Origin: Dillenia suffruticosa
Taxonomy: Eukaryota > Streptophyta > Magnoliopsida > Dilleniales > Dilleniaceae
Reading direction: 5' to 3'
DNA length: 64,000 nt
NCBI GenBank assembly: GCA_033439265.1
Contig: JAVTVX010000010.1
Span: forward strand, 12,446,001-12,510,000
Part shown: positions 20,872-30,842 of the stretch, in pieces
Numbering within the stretch: the stretch's first letter is position 1
Layout: every line of letters starts with the position of its first letter
Made by a program: the position numbers and the translations under genes
Notes under the pieces: generated by a model
Seen by the model: only the letters and a program-made list of their open reading frames with translations
The model's database searches: none
What the model was told of the DNA's origin: nothing

Positions 20872-23196
20872 TCATATTGGCTGCAACCAAGTAATCACAA
20901 TTGGGCTTCTTACTTTGTGGGTGCCATCAGTCCACATCAAACCTCCAAATTCAGGTGCGGATTGACGAGATTTTGTTGTGAAGGTAATCTTATAAGATAA
21001 TTTCTGATTCTTATTGGTGAATTGCAGGGTTCCTGGTTCCACTTTTACCGAGGCGCCTTTAAATGATGAAACTGCAACGTGATAATTTGAATGAGGAGGA
21101 CCAACATTTGTGACAGTCCGGTGAAGTGTCAAGACAGTAATTGAGGTCTTCTCTGGGAAAACAGCTGAGATGGCTGGGTAGTTCAGATTTCCTGAATTGG
21201 TGATTATGTGATGGCAGGATCTATTTGAGAACTTGGAGAAAACCTTTAGCTGCTCGGGAGTTAGCTTTTGTGCACAAAGGAATTCAAAATAATCTTGTGC
21301 TTCAATGTCATAAATCAGGCCAGGATCAATTGCTTTTAATGGATTTATGTGTCCTGCACCATGGTCAAAGGCATTTGATGGCGTATTTGTGGAGGCATCT
21401 TTCAGTGGGCTATGAGTGTTGTCATGAACATAAGCTGTGGTCATCAAGGCTGACTTTATTGCTGCTGGACTCCACTCTGGATGCCGTGCTTTCAGCAATG
21501 CCGCGACTCCACTTACATGTGGACAAGACATGGAAGTTCCTGAGAGTATATTAAACTTTACCCTTCTGTGATCAGTTGGCAAACTTGATGGGCCTGTGTC
21601 TCCTGTCCAAGCAGCGAGAATGTTTACACCCGGTGCCACCATGTCAGGTTTCAGAATTTCTAGGTTGAGGAAATTAGGTCCCCTTGAGGAAAATGCAGCC
21701 ACAACTGGTGATGGCAAGATTCCCAACCTGGTCCCAAGAAATGCTAGAGTTGCAGATGCATTTTTGCTTGTTAAAGCATAATGCTTGATAGATTTTGCGG
21801 CTGTTTCTCCTACTGCAACTGCTGGAAGAAGGTGAGCATCAGCAACCTGCTCATTTCCATTCGCGGCAGTATTTGCCAAAATCATGCCCACTCCCCCTGC
21901 ATCTTTCACAACCTGACCTTTTTGAACACGGGGACTAATTCCACGATCACAGATGACAATCTTTCCGGCAACAGCTTTTGGATCCAAAGTGGCCTCTAAG
22001 CACAAAGAGCTTGGTTCCGGGCTGCTTGAGTTGCTGCCCATGTAGACAACTGGGTATTGCTTTGTGGTCAACAGATTTCTTCGCCCTCTATAAAGTGATA
22101 CCCCTGTTACTGTTCTGCCTGTTCCCAGCTTGATACTGGCAGGAAAATCCCTATCCATGGTGCTGGCCCCAACAGTAGTAATCCATGGAGAGACATTTGT
22201 AAGGGTGATTGCATCAGGCCCCCCGTTGCCTGCCGAGCATGAAACAAATACACCCATCTCCATTGCCCCAAAAGCTGCTATTGCCAAACTGTCACGGTAG
22301 TAAGAAGATACCCCACCACCTAAAGAGATTGACAAAATGTTTACTCCATCAGCAACAGCCTGATCAACTGCCGACAATATATCTGAGCTGAAACATCCAC
22401 CAACCCAGCAAACCTTGTAAGCCGCAACTCTTGCACCAGGTGCCATTCCTCGGGCTGTGCCATAAGCATAACCAAGAAGATTTGCACCTGGTACGGGTGA
22501 GCCAGCAACTGTTGCTGCTGTGTGAGTTCCATGCCCATCTTGATCTCTTGGTGATTTATACTCTTCTTGCTCATTAATCTTCCCAGAAGCAGCTTCATAT
22601 CCACGGTAGAACACTCGGGCACCGACAATTTTTCTGTTGCAGTGATGCTTGGAGAAGGCCCGTCCTGTCTCGCAGTCACCTTTCCAATGGGTGGGAACTC
22701 GTTTCATTCCTGTGTCATTGAAGCTTGGGCTCTCAGGCCAAATTCCAGTGTCAAGCACTCCAACTATGACATCATTGCTAGCAAGTTTCTTTGACCAGTC
22801 ACTGGTGCTGTCTGCAGGTTCAAGCCCAAGAAATATTGGACTTCTAGTGGTGTGCAGTCGATATATAGTCTCCGAGAAAACACCCACCACACCGTGCCCT
22901 TTTTCAAGTCTCTGGGCTTCATATTCGGTAAGCAGTGCAGCAACTCCATGAAAAGCAGTGTCATAATTGTAAATTATCCTGTCTTCTATAACATCTTCCT
23001 TTTCAGTTCTTGAAAGTACTGATTTCACAGCTGAGGAGTACCATTCCCGGTGATTGGAGAAAAGTTTAGGCATGACGGCTCTATCCATTTGGATAATGTA
23101 AGTCTTCTTTGTTTTCAGGTCTTTTGCGGAGAGAACCCGATTGAGTGTCGGATATATTGTGAGAAAGATGAGCCATTTCATCAGAATTCTAGCCAT
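20872..23196 (-). CDS. SBT1.3: Subtilisin-like serine protease, SBT1.3-like
   Basis: One intronless frame of 774 residues, the usual length for plant subtilases, from an ATG at 23196. Domains in order: signal peptide (about 1-24); I9 prodomain (about 31-115) with cleavage expected before TTRSP at 116; S8 catalytic domain with Asp149 (DTGIWPES), His222 (GHGTHTAAT), oxyanion Asn324 (SAGNGG) and Ser555 (GTSMSCPH); a PA insert (about 375-465); and a C-terminal fibronectin III-like domain (about 670-774). The enzyme should be secreted to the apoplast and self-processed; substrates are unknown. All catalytic residues are present. SBT1.3 in Arabidopsis (AT5G51750) is next to AHG1, as here. Confidence in family is very high, in the exact SBT1.3 orthology good. 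Confidence 0.95.
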   Translation of the reverse strand: MARILMKWLIFLTIYPTLNRVLSAKDLKTKKTYIIQMDRAVMPKLFSNHREWYSSAVKSVLSRTEKEDVIEDRIIYNYDTAFHGVAALLTEYEAQRLEKGHGVVGVFSETIYRLHTTRSPIFLGLEPADSTSDWSKKLASNDVIVGVLDTGIWPESPSFNDTGMKRVPTHWKGDCETGRAFSKHHCNRKIVGARVFYRGYEAASGKINEQEEYKSPRDQDGHGTHTAATVAGSPVPGANLLGYAYGTARGMAPGARVAAYKVCWVGGCFSSDILSAVDQAVADGVNILSISLGGGVSSYYRDSLAIAAFGAMEMGVFVSCSAGNGGPDAITLTNVSPWITTVGASTMDRDFPASIKLGTGRTVTGVSLYRGRRNLLTTKQYPVVYMGSNSSSPEPSSLCLEATLDPKAVAGKIVICDRGISPRVQKGQVVKDAGGVGMILANTAANGNEQVADAHLLPAVAVGETAAKSIKHYALTSKNASATLAFLGTRLGILPSPVVAAFSSRGPNFLNLEILKPDMVAPGVNILAAWTGDTGPSSLPTDHRRVKFNILSGTSMSCPHVSGVAALLKARHPEWSPAAIKSALMTTAYVHDNTHSPLKDASTNTPSNAFDHGAGHINPLKAIDPGLIYDIEAQDYFEFLCAQKLTPEQLKVFSKFSNRSCHHIITNSGNLNYPAISAVFPEKTSITVLTLHRTVTNVGPPHSNYHVAVSSFKGASVKVEPGTLQFTNKNQKLSYKITFTTKSRQSAPEFGGLMWTDGTHKVRSPIVITWLQPI

Positions 23197-23879
23197 TGGG
23201 AGAGAAATGGATAGCAGAGAAACTATTGAGGGAAAACAGTGTGAAAAGTAAGGAAGAAGAAGAGGAGATTAAGAAGGTTTTGTGTGTTGTGCTTGACTAA
23301 TTAAATTATGACAGTGGACGGACCTTTATTGTGTCTTGTTATGCAGAATAATAAAGTTGGTGGTTGTTTCACGAATGTCAGTTGAATTGAGTTAGGAGAG
23401 GTGGGTAGAGGTGGAAATAAATAGTTATGGTCCTTGTGTTCACTGACCCCTTTTGTTTTGGTACCAGACTAAGGCTGTCCAAATTCTTTGCACACCATCA
23501 TCAAATGTGTCTTAAGGATGCTGAGCTAACGGTACTGAGATGGGTCTACATGATGTTAAGATGGTGCGGAGACCACAAAGCCAAGTTTCCTCTCTAATGG
23601 ACAGAAGAGATACGTATGAGCCCTCTCAGAATTTCTTAAATTATATGGGTTGTGTTGTATTTTAGGATCTGGTCAGATGCGGTCCATACATTTTGAAGAT
23701 ACATGGTCTCATCCGAGCGCCATCTGATTTTTAATGAGTCGACAAATGACCTTTGATGTGTTTCCTTGTTCAATTAACACACTACGGCTCCGTTTATGAA
23801 GCTCAACTGAACCTCAGTGAGCTTTTCTTGATTCATTTTAAGTGCAATATTTTTCAACCAAAACGAAATTTTGGACAGG

Positions 23880-23982
23880 GCCAATGAGCTTCGGCTCAAG
23901 TGGCACATTTCCCCCTCTCCATGTAATAGTCTTGAGTTCGAGTCTCAATATTTACCACAAAAAAAAAAAAAAAAAAAAAAAA
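23880..23982 (+). mobile_element. tRNA-related SINE with poly(A) tail
   Basis: The body starts GCCAATGAGC. An A-box-like CGGCTCAAGTGGC lies at about 23891-23903, followed by a B-box-like GAGTTCGAGTC at about 23934-23944. It ends in a run of about 25 A. TTGGACAGG at 23871-23879 is repeated at 23983-23991 as target-site duplication. Pol III boxes, an A tail and a variable-length direct repeat together define a SINE. Confidence 0.82.
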
Positions 23983-24534
23983 TTGGACAGGAAATATAGT
24001 GTTTTGCGAGTAAAATTCAAATTTTCTTGTAAAAATATAAAATGTCATTATGTTAATTATTTGTTACATCGAAAAGCATACCTAATCTTCATGGAACTAG
24101 CTTCAACTTTCCCAAATGAGGCCTATAAGCCTTTGTGTCATCTCAATAGCCTTTTGCGATTTTTTCAGTTTTGTTGGAATCTAATTAGGACGTCCTTGTT
24201 CACATTTAACTATCAAAGAAACTCTTTTGTTTATTATTCCCCACCTGTTTGTCCTCAAAGGTTTTCTTTTGAAATATCTAAACATATTAAAAGGCATACC
24301 GTAATTGCAGTGTCTGAATTTTTGTCTTTCCACACCTTTCTTGATAATGAAAACCATAGTTTCTTTTATAAGGGAGGGAATAAACATTGATGTTATGGAG
24401 TCAACCTCCTTTTTGTTTATTCTGCAAATTGGCAATGTTGTTTACTTGATCTTAGCCAAATTGGCAATGTTGTTTACATCTCAGTCCTAGTGCTTCCTTC
24501 TGTTCATATAGAAAGCACCCCACACTCTGGTGTG

Positions 24535-24797
24535 ACCTAGAGATAAAATACTAGAAAGCATTGAGAATGAAATAAAAATGGTCTCATAGATTGTGCACTT
24601 GAGTGAAATGCAAGGTGTAGCTTTTATTTTAGACACTTGGTAATGTTTATTGAACTTGAAAGACCTAGAGATAAAATAGTAGGATGTATTGAGAATGAAA
24701 TAAAAATGGTCTCATAGATTGTGTATGCCTCAGTTGAGTGAAATGCAAGGTGTAGCTTTTATTTTAGACACTTAGTAATGTTAATTGCGCTTGAAAG
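24535..24797 (+). repeat. Tandem duplication, unit about 130 bp
   Basis: Both copies run from CTAGAGATAAAATA through ATTGAGAATGAAATAAAAAT and GTGAAATGCAAGGTGTAGC to GACACTT.GTAATGTT. Copy one is about 24535-24663 and copy two about 24664-24797. The second has a small insertion (TATGCCTCA) after GATTGTG. The high identity suggests a fairly recent event. Confidence 0.85.
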
Positions 24798-25270
24798 TTG
24801 AAACCATGCCCATTATGTAATGTCATTGTGGCTTCCATTTTTTGTCTAGCCAATGATGCAGACCTCCCAAGTCCGGAGTTCTTGTCATCTTAAATTTCTT
24901 GTAGCTATCATAGCATTAATTATTGTGGCCCACCATTTGCCAACAGAGGAGTATACTTTTGTTTTATCATTTGTTTCCTAATGCTTTACTTGGTGGACAA
25001 CGGAGGCGTATAAGGGACCCTCGATGGCCGCTTGGGCTCATGGGTCATGACTGAACCTCAAGCACCGAGACAGGTAACTGGTCCACTCTAGCAGTCTGGG
25101 ATCTAATTTATATAGGGAAAACAATGTCACATTTCAATATAGAAAAAAGAATGGCAATGGGGACCACTCTTCAGATTTAACCAAAAAGGAAATTAATCTT
25201 TTTGGAAGACATGCTGCCGTATTCTTTCCTTTTCCTTTTCTTTTTCTTTTCTAGGCTCTGTTTTGGATCC

Positions 25271-25320
25271 AGGACATCGACTGTTTTTTTTTTTTTTTGG
25301 TAATAGGACATCGACTGTTT
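25271..25320 (-). mobile_element. Truncated poly(A) retroinsertion with 16-bp target duplication
   Basis: AGGACATCGACTGTTT occurs at 25271-25286 and again at 25305-25320. Between the copies is only a T run followed by GGTAAT; on the minus strand this reads ATTACC followed by poly(A). This is the footprint expected when LINE machinery inserts an extremely 5'-truncated polyadenylated RNA. Confidence 0.65.
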
Positions 25321-27192
25321 TAATTACCATGCATTTAATATTTTTCTTCCGTACTTGATTTTTCTGTACATATTTTAATTTAAATTTGAAGGATGAATGC
25401 AAATAGCAACACTTCAATGGGTGGAATCAACTTATTTGAAGTCCCACTTCAAGTTGTTACTGTCTGTGGTCTATCACCATATATGGCAACCATTTCTCAT
25501 AGCACTTAAGTAGTGGTGACTGAGAGACCTAGCTTGAGATTTTGAGCTATGACAGGCATTATTTGGATATACGGTATTTCTTTTCTCCTTTGTCATTTTT
25601 GTATGGAGCATATGTAGGCCATATAATAGGGAAGTCCTATGCTTGCTTATGAAGCCTTTAAATCTCTTGATTTTTGTTTTCTTGTTAAGCAAGTCCCCAT
25701 GTCATTTTGAAGATCGAGTTCAGTCTCAAAAACTCTTTGTGCCATAGTTCAGAGACTCAATTGACAATAAAATTTTACAGTTTATGTAAGTTCCTTTTAT
25801 AGTGCCAAGATGTGAGTGCACACACGCATGTGTGGTATATATTATTATTTCAATCAGAATCATATTCATGAGGGGTACTCATGATTTAGACAAGGAATTA
25901 ACTATTGCATTCTTCCCAAGAATGCATGATGTTTCTGTTCAAATTAAAAGCTTCCAAGTTGAGTATCAGTTTCTGCTTTTATTATATCCCTACCAACCAT
26001 AACAATTAGGATAATGTGCCACTTAATGGTGATAGATCAAACACTTTCCTTAACATGATTTTGACCTTCGAAGTGGGTGTGTAACATAATTCCTTAGGAG
26101 GAAAACATGCTATTAATTTGGTTATTGAAATAATACAATTTCAATTAAGCATATTTGATGCTAAGTACTAGAATTTATGTATTTTCGATTGATCATCTTC
26201 ATTTAGTAGCCATCTTCTTGCCAGGTATCAAAAGCATATGGTTGATATGCAGAGAATACCAATTATGGGGAACTGCCCACAAGGTCTGATAATCACATAG
26301 CCTTCCATGTCGATCCTTCCATGATTGTGAGATCTAGGAGAGGACAAAATATCTGGTCAGGTTGGGATACAACGAATTAATGAGGACAGGTAAGTTTGTT
26401 TTTAATGATTGTTCGCATTATCAAAATAATTGATATTCACTCCATATCCTATATTATCATCAAGATCATCATCATTAAAGGTGGATCATCAATAGCATAG
26501 CTAGACCCACCAATTTGAGATTGCTTTAACCATCATTTTACAAAATTTATATCAAACAGTATACATGGTAAATAACATCAACACTTCGGCTATTTATCAC
26601 ATCATTCGCCCCAACTTTTAATTAATGTCAGCTATTGTCAAAATTTCCAAGGTTCTTTTCACTTTTCAGTACCCTTATTTTCTCATTAGGCCATGAATAT
26701 GACTTTGACACCGGTACGCATGTGGGACTTGACTTCTTTTTATCTTCCTTTCTCAATTCGTCTTGTTATTCACTTAACTTTTTTTTGTTCTGTTTTAAAT
26801 AAAACCTGTAATATTTTCTGAAAAAAATGGAGGGGTTTGTAATGCTTCTATTCTGCCATGTTTGTAGTGGTATCCGCTAGAATGGAGCTTTGTGCTCATT
26901 TGATTTGTGAGATTAGACATGTAACCATATGAAAATGGTAGTACAGAATGTACATTTTGTATGATTATAGTTTTTGTAATTCCTTTTCCATTGCAGCATA
27001 TAACAAATGGACCCTAACTAAAAGCAAGTCTTTGATAAACAGCCCCACTAGTACTTGGCAAACTGGCAACGAACCACCCTGTCAAGAAAAGCTATTTGGT
27101 GGGTGGGGTCTTTAGGATGAGCCCCACAAGTTTATCGGTCCAAAAACAAGCACACGAATTATAGGGAGGGAGGCATTGAAGCAAATATCTCT

Positions 27193-27348
27193 TTTTTTTT
27201 CTTTTTTTTTTTCTTTTTTGTTACACAGATATTCGAACTTAGAATCACCCGATTGGGGGAGAGGGGTTATGATTACTGGACTGTCTCCTTAGAAACGGAC
27301 CTTCAGTTTACAAGACCAACTCTCTACCACTGAGCTATAGGGGCTGTT
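27193..27348 (-). mobile_element. tRNA-derived SINE, minus orientation
   Basis: Read on the minus strand it begins with a tRNA-like 5' half, CCCCTATAGCTCAGTGGTAG, whose A box is at 27322-27337, and a CTTGTAAA anticodon-loop-like stretch. A TTCGAA B-box core lies at about 27231-27239. It ends in an A-rich tail (T-rich on plus, 27193-27219). A near-perfect 18-bp duplication ATTGA(A/G)GCAAATATCTCT at 27175-27192 and 27349-27366 flanks it. The 3' tRNA half is not preserved, so this is a SINE and not a tRNA gene. Confidence 0.85.
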
Positions 27349-28139
27349 ATTGAGGCAAATATCTCTGCCAAACTCATATAATTGCCCAACTACTTTCAGG
27401 TTTTTATTTGGCTTATTTCAGTCCAAGATTTCTCGGGTTTATGGACTAATATCTCCTATCAACCATCCTAAGTAGCTATGTTTTTCTATCAATAAATTAC
27501 TGTTCCATGCTACTCGGAAAAAGGCAAAGAAGATTATTTTATTTTATTCTAATTTTGGTTGGGAAGGAGGGGGGGGGGGTTGGGACTTCATATTAATCTC
27601 TACATCTTTTCCTTTGCCAAATTTGTTGAACAGAGAAAACTCTACTTACAATATAGTACTAATTTGAAAATCTTAAAAATTAGGTTAAGAAAAAAGATAA
27701 TTGTGACTGTGGCAGACTTGTTTTATTAAATTACTAGAAAATGTGAAAAGAATAATAAAGCACTAAACAAAGCAGGTTCACAATGAAGGAACATGTGATT
27801 TAATTTATCATAAGAGTTAATACACATTAATATTCACCTAAGGATGTACTATTTATGTAAGTTTCTGCTATCTTTTCCCTCTTGCAGGTGAAAACTGGTA
27901 GTTTGTCTCTACTCGCCGGTCTTTATTGGTTGAGTTAAAAGTGGCAACTTCAGTAATTGTAATCTTTCCCAACATTGGACCCACACGCCATGGTTTACTG
28001 GTTGGTGGTAGTAGACACAGAAGCAGTAATGGTAATCTCTGTCTTTTTCTCTTTCTATTGAATGCATTGATCTTAACAGTTGTTCACCCTCCAAATCAAA
28101 CATTAAAGTCTGATAGCGGTGACAGGCCAATAGAGTCTG

Positions 28140-28640
28140 ACTTTACAAGCTTAAAATGAAGAAGATGAGGCCTATAATGTTCCTTAATTTTGAGTCTTTA
28201 GAGGCAGGACCTATGAAGTTGTACCTCATTGGTCTTAACCACAAGACCATTTTTTGTTACTTATACTCAACGATATGTTCTGATACCAATGTTAGATTTA
28301 TATGCACATATACATGTGGAAGCGTACGAAATTTTCGGAATCATAAAAGATTAGGGTTTTCGGATATATCTCAAAGAGTAGATCATAAAAATTCAAAGAA
28401 CCACGAATCTCTATCAAACGATCTCGCCGTCGGGATGATAACCACGAAACTTGAGCTATCACCACAACATAATAACACCGTAATCGAAATCCGATGATAA
28501 ATTCTCTACACAGAATTTTCTCCCTCTCTATCATCCCTCTACACAATTGTTTTTGTACAATGGTAGTGATCCCTAGAGTTTGCCCTAGTTTTCATGTTTC
28601 CGTCACTACACATAGTAAGAAATTCAAATCCCATCAGTTA
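28140..28640 (-). mobile_element. Degraded copia-type LTR with primer-binding site
   Basis: On the minus strand, a sequence ending ...AAATCTAACA is followed by TTGGTATCAGAACATATCG, an LTR end plus initiator-tRNA primer-binding site, at about 28275-28300. The LTR would extend to higher coordinates and the 5' leader to lower. The outer LTR boundary and any partner LTR are not visible, so the limits given are approximate. Confidence 0.4.
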
Positions 28641-29089
28641 CTTTTTGTGAATATGAAAAGTAAAAAAATTTTCATTTTCTAAATATGGAAAGATGTCCCA
28701 CGTGGACATTAATCCCTTCGGGAAGAGCATTCAATATTCATGGACTCACGTTTATGAATTTGCAGTTCTACGGATAGTCCCCCGCCCCCCCCCCCCCCCC
28801 AAACAAAAAAAACCAATCGGTATACTCGTGGCATTTCAAAAATGCCGATTAAAAGTCTCATAAACGTGGCTAATATCATCACATACTAAGATGGTTGCAA
28901 AATGTTACAAATTCTGATGGTGGTGGTAGTTCATCGGAATAGTATAAGGATCTCATAAACATACTATTACATGAGCAAGGACATCTGACTGAGTCACACT
29001 GTTGACAAGAAATAAAGGCTAATTGCATAAGATAGGCTTCATAGATTTCCAACAGATTCTCCTGTGGAACATGTGAAATCTTGCTGCGT

Positions 29090-30580
29090 CTAGACGTGTC
29101 CATTGATTTCTTGGATTGGGTAATGCCCAATGGTATTGACCCATGGGCCTTTCCTGGACTCCCCAAGTATAGGCCTATTACAGACCCAGACAAGGCTGGT
29201 GCATTTAGGCCCACTTCCCATCCCAAGTTGCCAAACCTTGTCACCTTTCTTCACTCTATCTTTGGCTTCCGTGTAAGCTAGCTCATACCATAGTGAAGAA
29301 GAAGACTGGTTCCCAAACCTATGCAGAGTCATCAAAGCAGCTTCCATATCTCTCTCACTCAGCTTCAGCCCTTTGCCGATCTCTTTTATGATCGCCTTCC
29401 CTGAAGTTGGCAGACAAAAGTGCTGTATTGCTGACTTGAAATTCGGGATGTAAGAATCGGAAGATTTGTCAAAAAACTTCTTCCATATTATCGAAAAACC
29501 ATGTCGAAACATCTCTGAATAGGGTAAGATTGACGAACCGATAATGGTGATGTTTGAACGTAAAACTTCCCCTGCAACTTGCAGTAAGTCCCTGTTGAGT
29601 GTCACCCCAGTTTTCCCATCCGAGTCCTCTTCTCGAATTGCTGATAAATAGGCCTTATCATCGAAGGCTGTTTGAGTTCTCGCCGTCTTCAAGAGCCTAT
29701 ACTTCGATCTTTTCTTTTCTTCTTCTCTGTTTGTTAGCAAGACTGCTGCACTGCCCATACGAAATACACAGTTAAGGAGCAACTTAGGCCTCTCATTACC
29801 TGAATACCAACCTGTTGATAGAATCTCAGTGCTAAGAACAATAGCATATGAGGTTTTGTGAGTTTTAAGTAGATTTTGGGCTAAGTCAATGCCGAGAGTG
29901 CCTGCACTGCATCCCATGCCTGAGAGGTTAAAGCTCCTGATGTCATTTCTCATGGAGTATCTGTTGATGATAATGGAGGACAGGGAAGGAGAGGGACAAA
30001 AACCACTGCAGTTGACAATTAATATATCAATGTCTTGAGGAGATATCTTAGTTTTGGAGAGAAGATCATCCATTACAGGAAAGAAAACCATTCGGACTTC
30101 TTTATAGGATTCATTTTGGTGGGTTCTCGGAGGAATATAGTGCAAGGCGGGAGGAAGATAGGTCTGTTCTCCTTGTCCTGAGGCTTGGAGTATTTTGGTC
30201 ATGAACGCAACGCTTTTCTCGTCGAAGATATCAATGGTGGATACGTGTTCAATGAAGGATGAGAAGGGAACTCTGCAGTAGTTTGGTGGTTTGAGACATG
30301 AGAAGTCTACAAGGTAGATCGGTTGAGGCTTTAAGAGGAAGTGTTTGAGAGTGAAAAACAGAAGAAAGCAAGAGAGAGTGAGGAAATGAAAGATGGGCCT
30401 ACGCTCTTTTTGCAAGATCAGAAAGGATTCAATGGAGATGAATAGAAAAGGAGTGAAAAGCCTAAGCAGTTCAAGGAGAGTACATCTGACATGATTTGCT
30501 AGAATGTCTATGGAAGGGTTCTTGGTCTTGACAATGGTGTTTTGCAGAGGGTCATGGTCGAGTTTGGAAAGAGGCTCCAT
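29090..30580 (-). CDS. 3-ketoacyl-CoA synthase family protein lacking the active-site histidine
   Basis: An intronless 496-residue frame starts at the only suitable ATG (30580). It has two hydrophobic segments (about 34-54 and 63-84), then the FAE1/CUT1-type condensing-enzyme domain beginning YLVDFSC. KCS enzymes catalyse the first step of very-long-chain fatty acid elongation in the ER. Cys224 (GMGCSAG), His387, His420 and Asn424 (LHRFGN) are present. The position of catalytic His391 in FAE1 is Pro391 (HFCLPTSG in place of the usual HFCIHAGG), and the conserved His near 302 (RTHKG) is Gln303 (RTQTA). It is otherwise full length with no lesions. It may be non-catalytic and regulatory, as reported for Arabidopsis KCS3; that role is inference. 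Confidence 0.92.
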   Translation of the reverse strand: MEPLSKLDHDPLQNTIVKTKNPSIDILANHVRCTLLELLRLFTPFLFISIESFLILQKERRPIFHFLTLSCFLLFFTLKHFLLKPQPIYLVDFSCLKPPNYCRVPFSSFIEHVSTIDIFDEKSVAFMTKILQASGQGEQTYLPPALHYIPPRTHQNESYKEVRMVFFPVMDDLLSKTKISPQDIDILIVNCSGFCPSPSLSSIIINRYSMRNDIRSFNLSGMGCSAGTLGIDLAQNLLKTHKTSYAIVLSTEILSTGWYSGNERPKLLLNCVFRMGSAAVLLTNREEEKKRSKYRLLKTARTQTAFDDKAYLSAIREEDSDGKTGVTLNRDLLQVAGEVLRSNITIIGSSILPYSEMFRHGFSIIWKKFFDKSSDSYIPNFKSAIQHFCLPTSGKAIIKEIGKGLKLSERDMEAALMTLHRFGNQSSSSLWYELAYTEAKDRVKKGDKVWQLGMGSGPKCTSLVWVCNRPILGESRKGPWVNTIGHYPIQEINGHV

Positions 30581-30709
30581 GAGAGAGAGGGAGAGAAGGA
30601 AGAGAGGATACCAAATTTGCAGGGTTAGAAAATGGTAAGAATGAATCGGCAACTCTCTGAATAAGAAGACAAGAACTTAATTGCGTTCAGAGAGGCTCTG
30701 CAAAAGGTC

Positions 30710-30842
30710 TCAACGAGAGAGTCTGCACGGTGAATAATGAAACATTCAATGCTGAGAAGGCACAAAAGAAAAAAAAAAATGTGGTGGTGGTGGTGCTGCT
30801 GCTGCTGTCTTTCCTCTCGAAATTTACATCGATATTTATAAC
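30710..30842 (-). promoter_or_regulatory. Putative core promoter and uORF of the KCS-like gene
   Basis: A TATA-like GTTATAAATATCG lies at 30830-30842 on the minus strand. Downstream, the presumed 5' UTR carries CAC/CAG trinucleotide repeats (30781-30808) and an ATG at 30745 opening an 11-codon upstream frame that ends at 30710, about 130 bp before the KCS ATG. The transcription start is not visible, so whether the uORF is in the mRNA is inferred. Confidence 0.35.

Larger units (their letters stand above)
23197..29089. other. Intergenic region with SINEs and repeat remnants
   Basis: No supported gene in almost 5.9 kb. Contents: a SINE at 23880-23982, a duplicated 20-bp motif AAATTGGCAATGTTGTTTAC at about 24425 and 24459, a 130-bp tandem duplication at 24535-24797, a poly(T) micro-insertion with flanking repeats at 25271-25320, a second SINE at 27193-27348, a copia LTR/PBS remnant near 28140-28640, and a C homopolymer at about 28780-28800. 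Confidence 0.6.

Noticed and set aside
20872-23196. Several plus-strand frames of 60-110 codons across the subtilase
   Set aside because: They are shadows of the 774-codon minus-strand gene with all catalytic motifs.
27293-27348. Possible tRNA gene on the minus strand
   Set aside because: Only the 5' half of a tRNA is preserved; the rest diverges, and an A-rich tail plus target duplication show it is a SINE.
30581-30652. 24-residue N-terminal extension of the KCS-like frame
   Set aside because: It would start at TTG; the first in-frame ATG is at 30580.
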